DNA from: Acidimicrobiales bacterium
GTDB lineage: Bacteria; Actinomycetota; Acidimicrobiia; Acidimicrobiales; Acidimicrobilacustridaceae
DNA length: 64,000 bases
Assembly (NCBI GenBank): GCA_025455885.1
Contig: JALOLR010000005.1
Span: 1 to 64,000, forward strand
Direction: 5' to 3'
A model generated the notes under the pieces. It was not told the DNA's origin. It made no database searches and saw only the letters and a program-made list of their open reading frames with translations. Shown here piece after piece: positions 8,719 through 19,521 of this stretch. The position numbers and the translations under genes are program-made. Numbering within the stretch: the stretch's first letter is position 1; every line of letters begins with the position of its first letter.

Positions 8719-9570
8719 GTGAGCCCCCGGCGGCGCCTCGACGCCGAGATGGTCCGCCGGGGCCTCGTCGCGAGCCGTGAGCGCGCCCGCGACGACATCG
8801 AGCGGGGCCGCGTCACGGTCGGCGGCGCGCCCGCCCACAAGGCGGCCCGGCTCGTCGACCCCGCCGAGGCGATCGTCCTGCACGGTCCCCGAGCGCGGTT
8901 CGTGAGCCGGGCCGGTGAGAAGCTCGCCGCCGCGGTGGACCGGTTCTCGCTGGCGTCGCACCTCGACGGCGCCCGTGTGCTCGACGTCGGTGCCTCGACG
9001 GGTGGGTTCACCGAGTGCGCGCTGGCCCACGGGGCAGCCGAGGTGGTGGCGCTCGACGTGGGCCGCAACCAACTGCACGAACGGCTCCGGGCCGATCCCC
9101 GGGTGCGCAACCTCGAGCGGACGAACCTCCGCACGCTCGACCCGGCGCTCGTGGCGCCTCCCGCCGACGTCGTCGTGGGCGACCTCTCCTTCATCTCCCT
9201 GCGCCTGGTGCTCGATCCGCTCTTCGCCGCCGTGCGCCCCGGGGCGCTCTACGTGCTCCTGGTCAAGCCCCAGTTCGAGGCGGGGCGGGCCGAAGCGGAC
9301 CGGGCTCGGGGTGTGATCGTCGACCCGTCGGTCTGGCGGCGCGTCCTGGGGGAGGTCGGTGCCGCGCTCGACGAGCGGGGTGCCACCATCATGGGCGCCA
9401 TGGTCTCCCCGCTCACCGGCGCCGACGGCAACGTCGAGTTCCTCGTCACCGGTCGGGGACCCGGCGAGGGCCGCCACGAGGCGGTCGGCGGACGCCCGCC
9501 GCTCACCCCCGCCGCGACGGTCGCGGCGTTCGACGAGGTCGTGCGGGCGGCCGGTGGAGACGAGGCCTGA
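8719..9570 (+). CDS. tlyA: TlyA family rRNA (cytidine-2'-O)-methyltransferase
   Basis: A 283-residue TlyA: an N-terminal S4 RNA-binding domain (RRLDAEMVRRGLVASRERAR to VDPAEAIV) followed by an FtsJ-like Rossmann methyltransferase. The SAM-binding motif is LDVGASTGGFTECAL near residue 82. Catalytic-type residues are in FVSRAGEKL, GDLSFISL and LVKPQFEAGR. In M. tuberculosis, TlyA 2'-O-methylates 16S and 23S rRNA and gives capreomycin sensitivity; the same role is inferred. The GTG start lies 10 nt after the phasin-like gene and 2 nt separate it from nadK, so the three form one operon. Confidence 0.95.
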   Translation: MSPRRRLDAEMVRRGLVASRERARDDIERGRVTVGGAPAHKAARLVDPAEAIVLHGPRARFVSRAGEKLAAAVDRFSLASHLDGARVLDVGASTGGFTECALAHGAAEVVALDVGRNQLHERLRADPRVRNLERTNLRTLDPALVAPPADVVVGDLSFISLRLVLDPLFAAVRPGALYVLLVKPQFEAGRAEADRARGVIVDPSVWRRVLGEVGAALDERGATIMGAMVSPLTGADGNVEFLVTGRGPGEGRHEAVGGRPPLTPAATVAAFDEVVRAAGGDEA

Positions 9571-9572
9571 CC

Positions 9573-10427
9573 GTGGCCGTCGTCGTCCTCGTCGTCCACC
9601 ACGACCGTCCCGAGGCGGCCGCCGTCGCCGCCGACACGGTGGGCTGGCTGCTCGGGCTCGGGCACGAGTGCCGCCTCCCCGTCGAGGACGCCGCCCGGGC
9701 GGGCCGCCCCGACCTCGGCGGTCCCGACGACACGCTCGCCATCGGGGCCGACGTCGCGGTGAGCCTCGGCGGTGACGGCACGATGCTGCGCACCGTGGCG
9801 TTGGTGGCCGACGCCGACGTCCCGGTCGTCGGCGTGAACTTCGGCCAGCTCGGCTACCTGACCGACGTGGAGCCCGAGGCCGTCCGCTCCGCGCTCGAAC
9901 GGTTCCTCGCCGGTGACTTCTCCCTCGAGCACCGGATGCTCCTCGACGTGGAGGTCACCTCGGCGCTCGGGGGCGCCCGACGGGTGGTCGCCCTCAACGA
10001 GGCGGTGCTCGAGAAGACCGCCAGCGGCCACACCGTCCGGCTCGAGGTGGAGCTCGACGGCTCCCGGTTCACGCCCTACGCCGCCGACGGCCTCATCGTC
10101 GCCACCCCCACCGGGTCGACCGCCTACGCCTTCTCCGCCCGCGGCCCGATCGTGGAGCCCACCCACCGGGCGCTCCTGCTCACACCCGTGTCGCCGCACA
10201 TGCTCTTCGACCGCACCCTGGTCCTCGGTGAGGACGCGGTCGTGGGGCTCACCGTCACGGGGCACCGGCCGGCGGCCCTGGTGGTCGACGGCCGCAACCT
10301 CGGCGAGCTCGATGACGGCGACCGGGTCGTGTGCCGGGCGGCGACGCACTCCGCGCACCTCGTCGTGTTCGGGGCCCGCGACTTCCACGCCATCCTGCGG
10401 GCCAAGTTCGGCCTCTCGGACCGGTGA
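9573..10427 (+). CDS. nadK: NAD kinase
   Basis: A 284-residue ATP- or polyphosphate-dependent NAD kinase producing NADP. The signature GGDGTMLR lies near residues 67-74 and the second conserved block, LNEAVLEKTASGH, near 140. The glycine-rich TPTGSTAYAFSARGPIV segment and the VVDGR-type C-terminal strand are also present. GTG was chosen because it sits 2 nt after the tlyA stop and gives the usual family N-terminus (VAVVVLVVHHDR); longer in-frame upstream sequence is the tlyA shadow. The stop overlaps the recN start as TGATG. Confidence 0.95.
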   Translation: MAVVVLVVHHDRPEAAAVAADTVGWLLGLGHECRLPVEDAARAGRPDLGGPDDTLAIGADVAVSLGGDGTMLRTVALVADADVPVVGVNFGQLGYLTDVEPEAVRSALERFLAGDFSLEHRMLLDVEVTSALGGARRVVALNEAVLEKTASGHTVRLEVELDGSRFTPYAADGLIVATPTGSTAYAFSARGPIVEPTHRALLLTPVSPHMLFDRTLVLGEDAVVGLTVTGHRPAALVVDGRNLGELDDGDRVVCRAATHSAHLVVFGARDFHAILRAKFGLSDR

Positions 10428-12001
10428 TGCTGGCCGAGCTGCGGGTCACCGACCTCGGGGTCATCGACGAGCTCACGTTGGTCCTCGACGGGGGCCTCAC
10501 CGCCCTGACCGGGGAGACGGGGGCCGGCAAGACGCTCGTGGTGACGGCCGTCGAGCTGTTGGTGGGGGCCCGTGCCGAGGGGACGATGGTGCGCCCGGGC
10601 GCCACCGAGGCGGTGGTGGAAGGGCGCTTCGTCCACGGTGACGACGAGGTCGTCCTCCGTCGAGTGGTGCCCGCCAAGGGTCGGGGCCGGGCGTACGTCG
10701 ACGGTCACCTGGCCACGCTCGCCGAGCTCGCCGAACGGGGGTCGGGGCTGGTCGACCTCCACGGCCAGCACGCTCACCAGTCCCTGCTCACGCCGGCCGT
10801 GCAACGGGCCGCGCTCGACCGGTTCGGGGGCATCGATCTGGCCCCGTTGCGCGCCGCCCGCGAGGCCCTCCGGGCGATCGAGACCCGACTGGCCGGGCTG
10901 GGCGGCGACGAGCGGGAGCGGGCCCGAGAGCTCGACCTCGTCCGCTTCCAGGTCGCCGAGCTCGACGCCGCCCAGGTCTCCGATCCCGACGAGGACACGG
11001 CGCTGGCCGAAGAGGAGGACCTCCTCGGCGACGCCGTCGCCCACCGCGAGGCCGCGATCGCCGCAGTGGCCGCGCTCACCGACGACGGGGGCGCGGGTGA
11101 CGCCCTGGGTGTCGCCGTGGCCGCCCTCGACGGTCGTGCTCCCTTCGCAGCCGCGGCGCGACGGCTCCGGGCGGTGGCCGCCGAGGTCACCGACGTGGCC
11201 GCCGAGGTGCGCACCGTCGGCGACGGCATCGAGGACGACCCGGATCGCCAGGACCAGGTGCGGGCCCGTCGGCAGCTCCTGCACGAACTGGCTCGCAAGT
11301 ACGGCCCGACCCCGGCCGACGTGATCGCCTTCCATGCCGAGGCGAAGGCCCGCCTGGTCGAGCTGGAGGACCACGACCGTCTCGCTGCCGCGCTCGACGC
11401 CGAGCTCGCCGTGGCGCGCGAGGCCGTCGCCCGCGAGGAGGCGCTCGTCGCCCGCGCCCGGCAGGACGCCGCACCGGCCCTCGCCGCCGCCGTCGAGGCG
11501 AAGCTGCCGGCGCTGGCCCTGGCCAAGGCCCGCCTCGAGGTCGACGTGTCCGGCCCGGCCGGCCACGACGTGGTGTTCCGCTTCGCCGCCAACCCGGGGA
11601 TGCCGCTGCACCCGTTGTCGAAGGTGGCTTCGGGCGGCGAGCTCGCCCGCGCCATGCTGGCGCTGCGGCTCGTGCTCACCGAGGGGCCCCCGGTGCTCGT
11701 CTTCGACGAGGTCGACGCCGGCGTCGGCGGGGCGGCGGCGCTGGCGGTGGGTCGGGCGTTGGCGGAGGTGGGCGGTGACCACCAGGTGCTCGTCGTCACC
11801 CACCTGCCGCAGGTGGCGGCGTGCGCCGACGCCCAGGTGCTCGTCGACAAGCTGGTCGTCGACGGCGTCACCCGCACGACGGTGCACCCGGTGGCCGGCG
11901 AGGACCGCGTCACCGAGCTGGCCCGCATGCTGTCGGGCAGCCCCGATCGGACGACCGCTCGCGACCACGCCCGTGAGCTGCTCGCCGACGCCTCGGGCTG
12001 A
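10427..12001 (+). CDS. recN: DNA repair ATPase RecN
   Basis: A 524-residue SMC-like ATPase of double-strand-break repair. Walker A is GETGAGKT at residues 29-36. A central helical region (residues 150-370) forms the coiled-coil arm, the ABC signature is KVASGGELAR near residue 400, and Walker B is VLVFDEVDAGVGG near 425, followed by VVTHLPQVAA. It is slightly shorter than the usual 550-590 residues, mostly in the coiled coil, and all nucleotide-binding motifs are intact. The ATG overlaps the nadK stop by one base, so it is translationally coupled. Confidence 0.95.
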   Translation: MLAELRVTDLGVIDELTLVLDGGLTALTGETGAGKTLVVTAVELLVGARAEGTMVRPGATEAVVEGRFVHGDDEVVLRRVVPAKGRGRAYVDGHLATLAELAERGSGLVDLHGQHAHQSLLTPAVQRAALDRFGGIDLAPLRAAREALRAIETRLAGLGGDERERARELDLVRFQVAELDAAQVSDPDEDTALAEEEDLLGDAVAHREAAIAAVAALTDDGGAGDALGVAVAALDGRAPFAAAARRLRAVAAEVTDVAAEVRTVGDGIEDDPDRQDQVRARRQLLHELARKYGPTPADVIAFHAEAKARLVELEDHDRLAAALDAELAVAREAVAREEALVARARQDAAPALAAAVEAKLPALALAKARLEVDVSGPAGHDVVFRFAANPGMPLHPLSKVASGGELARAMLALRLVLTEGPPVLVFDEVDAGVGGAAALAVGRALAEVGGDHQVLVVTHLPQVAACADAQVLVDKLVVDGVTRTTVHPVAGEDRVTELARMLSGSPDRTTARDHARELLADASG

Positions 12002-13759
<1,758 letters not shown>

Positions 13760-13760
13760 G

Positions 13761-14354
13761 GTGAGCGCCGGCGCGGGCCCGACCGGCGAGCCGGCGGGGT
13801 TCGTCCATCTCGGCGACGAGGTGCTCCACGCCGGTGCCGTGATCTCCCTGGTCAGGGCGTCGTTCGCCGCCCCCGACGGGTCGCACTTCACCCGGGAGGT
13901 CGTGCGCCACCCCGGGGCGGTGTCGGTCGTGCCCCTCCACGCCGACGGGACCGTCACCCTCGTGCGCCAGTACCGCGCCGCCCTCGACCGGGAGCTGCTC
14001 GAGATCCCGGCCGGCAAGCGCGACGTGCCCGGCGAGCCCCCGGAGATCACCGCGGAGCGCGAGCTGGCCGAGGAGGTCGGGCTCCGGGCCGGACGGCTCG
14101 AGCCGCTGGCCCAGTTCGTCAACTCCGCCGGGTTCAGCGACGAGTACTCCCACGTCTTCCTGGCCACGGAGCTCACGGAGGTGGACGACGCCCGCCAGGG
14201 GCTCGAGGAGCAGCACATGTCCGTCGAGCGGGTCGCGCTGGGTGACGTCCCGGCGCTCGTCGCCCGCCACGAGATCGTCGACGCCAAGACGGTGATCGGC
14301 CTCACCCTCGCCCTGGTGCGCCTCGGCGGGGCGCCGGAGGGCCGCGGTGGGTGA
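13761..14354 (+). CDS. Nudix hydrolase, ADP-ribose pyrophosphatase-like
   Basis: A 197-residue nudix protein of the ADP-ribose pyrophosphatase type. The nudix box is present around residues 90-112 (GKRDVPGEPPEITAERELAEEVG), with an ADPRase-like insert before the Arg-Glu helix. The preceding VTLVRQYRAALDRELLEIPAG segment is typical of the subfamily, as is SNVFLA-like FSDEYSHVFLATEL. It probably cleaves ADP-ribose to AMP and ribose 5-phosphate. The GTG is one base after the pyrG stop, and the gene overlaps xerD by 8 nt. The same pyrG-nudix-xerD order occurs in M. tuberculosis (Rv1699-Rv1701). Confidence 0.93.
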   Translation: MSAGAGPTGEPAGFVHLGDEVLHAGAVISLVRASFAAPDGSHFTREVVRHPGAVSVVPLHADGTVTLVRQYRAALDRELLEIPAGKRDVPGEPPEITAERELAEEVGLRAGRLEPLAQFVNSAGFSDEYSHVFLATELTEVDDARQGLEEQHMSVERVALGDVPALVARHEIVDAKTVIGLTLALVRLGGAPEGRGG

Positions 14355-15327
14355 TCCCGGGGTCCCGGGTGTCGACGAGGTCCCCGCCCCGCTCCCGCTC
14401 GAGGTCGAGGACTGGTTGACCTGGCTGGCCGCCGAGAAGGGTCGCTCGTCGAACACCCTGCGCGCCTACCGGCGGGACCTCGGCCGGTACTGGGCGTGGA
14501 CCTCCGGACGAGGCGCGACCCTCGACGACGCCCGGCCCGCCGACCTGGACGCCTACGTGGGCCATCTCCGCTCCCTCGGCCTCGCCCCGGCGTCGGTCGC
14601 CAGGGCCATGGTCGCCGTCCGCTCCTACCATCGCTTCCGGGCCGACGAGGGTCTGACCGAGGGCGATCCCTCGGCGTCGGTCGACACCCCCCGGGTCCCG
14701 TCCGGGCTGCCGAAGGCGCTGACCGAGGACGAGATCACCGCGCTGCTCGACGTCGTCGCGGGCGACGACGCCGTCGCCCGGCGCGACCGGGCCCTGCTCG
14801 AGCTGCTCTACGGCACCGGGGCCCGCATCTCCGAGGCGTGTGGGCTCCGCCTCGGCGACCTCGACCTCGACGGCGGGCTCGTGCGCCTCTTCGGGAAGGG
14901 CGCGAAGGAGCGGGTCGTCCCCCTGGGGCGACTGGCCCGCGCCGCGCTCGGGGAGTGGCTCGCCCCCGAGGGGCGGGGAGCGCTCGCGCCCGAGCAGTGG
15001 GCGCGGCGCGGCGACGCCGAGGCAGTCTTCCTGAACCAGCGCGGCGGGCGCCTCTCCCGTCAGGGCGCCTGGGCCGTCGTGCGCCGCCACGGCGACGCCG
15101 CCGGCCTCGGCGGCCGGCTCACCCCCCACGTGCTGCGCCACTCGTGCGCCACCCACATGCTCGACCACGGCGCCGACATCCGGGCCGTGCAGGAGCTGCT
15201 CGGGCACGCGTCGATCAGCACCACCCAGGTGTACACGCTGGTGTCGACCGAACGTCTCTTCTCGGCCTACGACGCGGCCCACCCCCGGGCCCGGACCCGC
15301 CCCGCCCGGTCGGGCCCGGTGCCGTGA
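14347..15327 (+). CDS. xerD: Tyrosine recombinase XerD
   Basis: A 326-residue integrase-family recombinase that with XerC resolves chromosome dimers at dif. The N-terminal SAM-like core-binding domain (residues 15-105) is followed by the catalytic domain. All the catalytic residues can be located: R160 in GTGARISEACGL, H261 and R264 in TPHVLRHSCATHML, H287 in LGHASISTTQVY and nucleophile Y296. The GTG start overlaps the upstream nudix gene. A dif site for this enzyme lies 42 kb downstream at 57421-57448 in this window. XerC is not in the window. Confidence 0.94.
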   Translation: MGDPGVPGVDEVPAPLPLEVEDWLTWLAAEKGRSSNTLRAYRRDLGRYWAWTSGRGATLDDARPADLDAYVGHLRSLGLAPASVARAMVAVRSYHRFRADEGLTEGDPSASVDTPRVPSGLPKALTEDEITALLDVVAGDDAVARRDRALLELLYGTGARISEACGLRLGDLDLDGGLVRLFGKGAKERVVPLGRLARAALGEWLAPEGRGALAPEQWARRGDAEAVFLNQRGGRLSRQGAWAVVRRHGDAAGLGGRLTPHVLRHSCATHMLDHGADIRAVQELLGHASISTTQVYTLVSTERLFSAYDAAHPRARTRPARSGPVP

Positions 15328-15387
15328 TGTCCGTCCTCGCGGCACCGGGCCGCTACCGCGATGCCCGTCCCCGCGGCACGGGGCCGG

Positions 15388-15393
15388 TACCTT
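15388..15393 (+). promoter_or_regulatory. Leaderless -10 hexamer TACCTT
   Basis: TACCTT ends 6 nt before the ATG at 15400 and decides that start over the upstream ATG at 15361. Confidence 0.55.
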
Positions 15394-15399
15394 GTGGTC

Positions 15400-15762
15400 A
15401 TGTCTGAACACGGCGTGAACACCGGACGTCCTGACCGACCGGCCGGGGACTTGGCCGCCACCCGTGCCCTGCTCGACCAGACCCGTGAGCAGCTCGAGGC
15501 GCAGGTCCACGAGCTCGGCCTCGAAGGCGACGCGGCCGTCGTCGACGAGAACTTCGCCGACTCCGCGGCGGTCAGCGCCGAGCAGGGCGAGCTGCAGGCC
15601 CTCGCCGCCGGTCTGCGCGAGCAGCTCGACGACGTCGAAGTGGCGCTGACCCGCCTCGACGACGGCACGTACGGCACGTGCGTGGTGTGCGGCACCGACA
15701 TCGGCGCGGCCCGGCTGGAGGCGATGCCGGCCACCCGCTACTGCATCGACCACGCAGGGTGA
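15400..15762 (+). CDS. DksA/TraR-type zinc-finger protein
   Basis: A 120-residue protein with an N-terminal helical hairpin (LLDQTREQLEAQVHELGLEG to LREQLDDVEVALTRLDDG) and a C-terminal DksA/TraR zinc finger CVVCGTDIGAARLEAMP followed by CIDH, so the metal ligands are three Cys and one His. The DksA family binds the RNA polymerase secondary channel; the acidic tip residues in the hairpin (VVDENFADSAAV) resemble the TraR-like group. Whether it acts with ppGpp here is unknown. The start is chosen from the -10 hexamer 6 nt upstream and from the length of actinobacterial relatives. Confidence 0.9.
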   Translation: MSEHGVNTGRPDRPAGDLAATRALLDQTREQLEAQVHELGLEGDAAVVDENFADSAAVSAEQGELQALAAGLREQLDDVEVALTRLDDGTYGTCVVCGTDIGAARLEAMPATRYCIDHAG

Positions 15763-15814
15763 GCTCGCCGACGCCCCGCGTCGGACGCGGCGCCCGGCCG
15801 GGCTGAGGCGCCCC

Positions 15815-16339
15815 GTGGCGTCCGTCGTGCACCTCACCCGCCGCTTCGCCGGCAGCCTCCGCCCCGGCGGACCGTCGTCGGGGGAGCGAACCTGGGCCGA
15901 GGAGCAGCTCACCGACGCCGAAGCCCGGCTCTGGCGCTCCATGTCGGGCCCCGACCGACGCCATTCCGTCGTCGTCGCCCGGAGGGTCGAGCGGGCGCTC
16001 GGTGCCGAGGCCACCCGCCCCGTCCTCGCCGCCGCGCTCCTCCACGACGTCGGCAAGGTCGACGCCCACCTCCGCGTCTACGGACGGGTGGCGGCCACCC
16101 TGTCCGGCGCGATGGTCGGTCACGACCCCGACGTGATCCGGGCGTGGTGCCGGGCGGGGGGCTTCACGCGGCGTGTCGGGCTGTACCTGCGTCACCCCGA
16201 CCTCGGGGGCGACCTGCTGGCCCTCGCCGGGAGCGACCCGCTGACCGTCACCTGGGCCCGCGAGCACCACCTCCCCGCCGAGGACTGGACGTTGCCGGCC
16301 CCGATCGCCACGGCCCTCTCCGCCGCCGACGACGACTGA
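15815..16339 (+). CDS. HD-domain protein, possible phosphohydrolase
   Basis: A 174-residue protein with an HD-type metal-binding core: H in RHSVVVARRVE near residue 50, then LLHDVGK near residue 76 (the His-Asp pair), and later HPDLGGDLL and REHHLP histidines. This layout is of the short HD hydrolase families acting on nucleotides or phosphoesters. The substrate is not evident. GTG start; the gene is transcribed on its own between the DksA-like gene and the convergent trpS. Confidence 0.85.
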   Translation: MASVVHLTRRFAGSLRPGGPSSGERTWAEEQLTDAEARLWRSMSGPDRRHSVVVARRVERALGAEATRPVLAAALLHDVGKVDAHLRVYGRVAATLSGAMVGHDPDVIRAWCRAGGFTRRVGLYLRHPDLGGDLLALAGSDPLTVTWAREHHLPAEDWTLPAPIATALSAADDD

Positions 16340-16354
16340 GACGCCGCCGCCCGG

Positions 16355-17338
16355 TCAGGCGAGGTCGAGCAGCCCGAGGTTCCGCCGGGCCCGCTGGAGG
16401 GTGGGTCCGGCCGTGTCGCGGGCCTTCTCGGCGCCCTTGGCCAACAGGGCGGCGGTGCCGGCGGGGTCGGCGGCCAGCTCGGCGAACCGCTCCTGGATCG
16501 GGCCCAAGGTGGCCACCACGGCCTCGGCGCAGGCGGTCTTCAGGTCGCCGTAGCGGGTGAAGCCCTCGGCGACGGCGCGGGGGTCCTCGCCGGTGCAGGC
16601 CCCGAGGATCGAGAGGAGGTTGGACACGCCCGGCTTGGTGTCGGGATCGAAGCGCACCTCGGTCTCGGTGTCGGTGACCGCCCGCGTGATCTTCCTGGCG
16701 ACGGCGTCGAGCGGTTCGAGGACGAGGATCGTGCCCTGTGGCGAGTCCTCGGACTTCGACATCTTCCTGGTGGGGTGCTGCAGGTCCATGACCCGCGCCC
16801 CGACGGGCGCGATGGTGGCTTCGGGCACGACGAAGGTGTCGCCGTAGCGGTGGTTGAAGCGGACGGCGAGGTCACGGGCCAACTCCAGGTGCTGGCGCTG
16901 GTCGTCGCCGACGGGCACCTGGTCGGTGTCGTACAGGAGGATGTCGGCCGCCATCAGGGCCGGGTAGGTGAACAGCCCGGCCGACACGAACTCGGCGTCG
17001 TCGCTCTTGTCCTTGAACTGGGTCATCCTGCGCAGCTCGCCGAAGGCGGCGGTGCACTCGAGGAGCCACGACAGCCCGGTGTGCTCGGGGACGTGGCTCT
17101 GCACGAACAGCGTCGAGCGGTCGGGATCGATGCCGAGCGCCACCAGCAGCTGGGCCAGTTCGAGGGTCCGTTCCCGCAGTTCGGTCGGGTCCTGGGGGAC
17201 CGTGAGGGCGTGGAGGTCGACCACGCAGAAGATCGACTCGGCCCGATCCTGGTGGGTGACCCAGTGCTGCAGCGCGCCGAGCAGGTTGCCGAGGTGGACG
17301 GGACCGGTGGGCTTGATGCCCGAGAAGACGCGTGTCAT
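16355..17338 (-). CDS. trpS: Tryptophanyl-tRNA synthetase
   Basis: A 327-residue class I aminoacyl-tRNA synthetase. The HIGH-type motif is PVHLGNLLGA at residues 13-22 after the FSGIKPTG opening. Tryptophan/adenylate pocket segments include the D in VVDLHALT and the DQVPVGDDQRQHLELARDLA block, and the KMSKS loop is KMSKSEDSPQGTI near residue 193. Length is normal. The promoter is a TAGCAT hexamer on the same strand ending 8 nt before the ATG, so the mRNA is close to leaderless. Confidence 0.97.
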   Translation of the reverse strand: MTRVFSGIKPTGPVHLGNLLGALQHWVTHQDRAESIFCVVDLHALTVPQDPTELRERTLELAQLLVALGIDPDRSTLFVQSHVPEHTGLSWLLECTAAFGELRRMTQFKDKSDDAEFVSAGLFTYPALMAADILLYDTDQVPVGDDQRQHLELARDLAVRFNHRYGDTFVVPEATIAPVGARVMDLQHPTRKMSKSEDSPQGTILVLEPLDAVARKITRAVTDTETEVRFDPDTKPGVSNLLSILGACTGEDPRAVAEGFTRYGDLKTACAEAVVATLGPIQERFAELAADPAGTAALLAKGAEKARDTAGPTLQRARRNLGLLDLA

Positions 17339-17429
17339 CGGCGACGATGCTACCGATGGCCCGGCCCGTGCCCGGGAGGGGTCGCCGGCGCGGTCACGCG
17401 GGCGGGGTCAGCGGGCGCTCACGTCCGGA

Positions 17430-17987
17430 TCAGGGGGTCGACACGCCGGAGGAGTCCCCGGCGACGGTGCCCTCCGGGCCGGGGGCGGGGTCCAGCGTGA
17501 CGCCGCAGGTCGTGAGGATGCCGGAGGTGATCTCCCCGAGGTCGACGTCGAGCTGGCTCAGGTCGGCGTCGCCCGAGAGCACCAGGCCGACGAGCAGCGT
17601 CGTCCGGTCCTCGGCGGGGAGCTCGACGACCGTGGCCCTCACGCACGCCTCCTGTTCGGGGGTCGTGCCGCCCACGGCCCCGGCGACGGCGGCCGTCACG
17701 AGCGTCCCGAGCTCCTCGGGCGGGAGGCACGCACCGAGCACCTCGCCGAGCGCCGTCTGCTCCTCGGGCGACGCTCCGCCGCCGGTCCCCAGGGCCGAAC
17801 GGGCGTCGGAGGACGCCGCGAAGCCGTCGGTGAGGCACTCCTCGACCCGGTCGTCGGCCCCGAGACCCTGGCGGACCACGGCGGCCGCTTCGGCGGCATC
17901 GGGTGACGACGGGCCCGAGGAGCACCCCCCGGCCACCATCGACACGAGCACCGCCACGGACACCACCAGGGCGGAACGCGGGGACAT
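17430..17987 (-). CDS. Secreted lipoprotein of unknown function
   Basis: A 185-residue predicted lipoprotein. Residues 1-22 form a signal peptide with the lipobox VAGGC, so C22 would be lipidated. The mature part is acidic, Ala/Gly-rich, and has paired segments VEECLTDGFA, LGACLPPEEL, EQEACVRATVV and TCGVTL whose cysteines could make two disulfides. I do not recognise the family. On the same strand, TACGAT ends 6 nt before the ATG (17994-17999), a leaderless signal that fixes the start. It is divergent from scpA. Confidence 0.85.
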   Translation of the reverse strand: MSPRSALVVSVAVLVSMVAGGCSSGPSSPDAAEAAAVVRQGLGADDRVEECLTDGFAASSDARSALGTGGGASPEEQTALGEVLGACLPPEELGTLVTAAVAGAVGGTTPEQEACVRATVVELPAEDRTTLLVGLVLSGDADLSQLDVDLGEITSGILTTCGVTLDPAPGPEGTVAGDSSGVSTP

Positions 17988-18088
17988 GCCCGGATCGTAG
18001 GGTCCCGGCACGGTGGCAGCCGGGCACCGTGCCGCACGGGGACGAGATGCACGGGGGCGAGGTGCACGGGGGCCGCCACGGCGGGCTC

Positions 18089-18094
18089 TATCGT
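18089..18094 (+). promoter_or_regulatory. Leaderless -10 hexamer TATCGT
   Basis: TATCGT ends 7 nt before the ATG at 18102 and argues for that start against the GTG at 18093, which would lie inside the hexamer. Confidence 0.6.
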
Positions 18095-18101
18095 GGGCCC
18101 G

Positions 18102-18881
18102 ATGCCCTACGAGGTCCAGACCCCCGTGTTCGACGGGCCCTTCGACCTCCTGCTCCACCTCATCGTGAGGGAGCAGGTCGATCTGTACGAGATCTCGCTC
18201 ACGACGATCGTCGACGCCTACCTCGCCGAGATCGAGCGGATGGAGCAGCTCGACCTCGACCTCACCACCGAGTTCCTGTTGATCGCCGCGACGCTCGTGG
18301 AGCTCAAGTGCAAGCGCCTCCTCCCCGAGGACGCCGAGGTCGACCTCGACGACGAGTTCGCGCTCTGGGAGGAGCGCGACCTGTTGATCGCCCGGCTCCT
18401 CGACTGCAAGACCTTCAAGGACGCCGCCGCGGTGCTGGCCCGCCTGGCCGACGACGCTTCGCGGTCCCGGCCGCGTCGGGCGGGCCCGGACGAGCGCTTC
18501 GTGGAGCTGACCCCCGACCTGCTCCTCGGCATCGACGCAGAGGACCTCCGCGTCGCCTACCTCCGGGCCATGGTCCCCAAGCCGCAGCCGGTGGTGAACA
18601 CCGACCACATCCACTCGGTGCGAACGAGCGTCACCGATGCCGTCGCCGAGCTCGTCGACGAGTTGCCCCGGATGGGTCGGGTCACGTTCCGCCGGCTCAC
18701 CGAGTCCTTCGTCGAGCGACTCGAGGTGGTCGTGCGCTTCCTCGCCGTCCTCGAGCTGTTCAAGCAGGGCCTCGTGGACCTCGACCAGCCGGCGGCCTTC
18801 GGTGACATCGAGATCGTCTGGACGGGCTCGCCGGCGATGGCCGTGGCCGATCTGGCCGGCATCGACAGCTACGAGGGCTGA
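18102..18881 (+). CDS. scpA: Segregation and condensation protein A (kleisin)
   Basis: A 259-residue ScpA, the kleisin that bridges SMC heads in the condensin complex. The hallmark N-terminal motif VFDGPFDLLLHLIVREQVDLYEISL is clear at residues 8-32 (written here as the DGPFDLLLHLI core), followed by YLAEIERMEQLDLDLTTEFL and the KCKRLLP helix. The C-terminal winged helix is formed by FVERLEVVVRFLAVLELFKQ and the GDIEIVW strand. It is followed by scpB after one base and by rluB, the usual actinobacterial set. Confidence 0.96.
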   Translation: MPYEVQTPVFDGPFDLLLHLIVREQVDLYEISLTTIVDAYLAEIERMEQLDLDLTTEFLLIAATLVELKCKRLLPEDAEVDLDDEFALWEERDLLIARLLDCKTFKDAAAVLARLADDASRSRPRRAGPDERFVELTPDLLLGIDAEDLRVAYLRAMVPKPQPVVNTDHIHSVRTSVTDAVAELVDELPRMGRVTFRRLTESFVERLEVVVRFLAVLELFKQGLVDLDQPAAFGDIEIVWTGSPAMAVADLAGIDSYEG

Positions 18882-18882
18882 C

Positions 18883-19521
18883 GTGACCGACGACGCCACC
18901 AGGGCCCTCGAGGCCGTGATCATGGTCGCCGACAGCCCCGTCGAGCTCCGCCTGCTCGCCGACCTCGTCGGGCTGTCGGAGTCCGACACCGAGCGACGCC
19001 TCGACGCCCTCGCCGCCGAGCTGCGCGAGCAGGGCCGGGGGTTCGAGCTCGTCCGCGTCGCCGGGGGATGGCGCTTCCAGAGCCATCCCGACCAGTCCAC
19101 CTACGTGGAGCGCTTCATCCTGGAGGGCCAGTCGGCGAGGTTGTCGGCCGCGGCCCTGGAGACGCTGGCCATCGTCGCCTACAAGCAGCCCATCAGCCGG
19201 GCCCAGGTGGCCGCCATCCGCGGGGTGAACGTCGAAGGGGTGGTCCGGACCCTCGAGCAGCGCGGCTACATCACCGAGGTGGCCCGTGACGCGGGACCCG
19301 GTCAGGCGGTCCTCTTCGGCACCACCCCGCTGTTCCTCGACAAGCTGGGCCTCGACTCCCTCGCCGATCTCCCCTCCGTGGTCGACTTCGTCCCCGGCGC
19401 CGACGTCGTCGAGGCCCTCGAGCACGGCCTGCGGATCGAGACCGGCCCCGTCGCCGAGCCGAACGGTGCGGGTGACGCCGGGCGACCCGATCGCGACGAG
19501 CTGCTCGACGGAGAGCGGTGA
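18883..19521 (+). CDS. scpB: Segregation and condensation protein B
   Basis: A 212-residue ScpB, the second non-SMC condensin subunit, built of two winged-helix domains. Recognisable are the opening ALEAVIMVADSPVELRLLA helix, the strand FELVRVAGGWRFQS, and the highly conserved LSAAALETLAIVAYKQPISR and IRGVNVEGVVRTLEQRGYI. The GTG lies 1 nt after the scpA stop. Its last bases overlap the rluB start as GTGA. It continues the scpA transcription unit. Confidence 0.96.
   Translation: MTDDATRALEAVIMVADSPVELRLLADLVGLSESDTERRLDALAAELREQGRGFELVRVAGGWRFQSHPDQSTYVERFILEGQSARLSAAALETLAIVAYKQPISRAQVAAIRGVNVEGVVRTLEQRGYITEVARDAGPGQAVLFGTTPLFLDKLGLDSLADLPSVVDFVPGADVVEALEHGLRIETGPVAEPNGAGDAGRPDRDELLDGER

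Noticed and set aside
18093-18101. GTG 18093 as start of scpA
   Set aside because: It lies within the probable -10 hexamer, and the ATG at 18102 gives the typical ScpA N-terminus.
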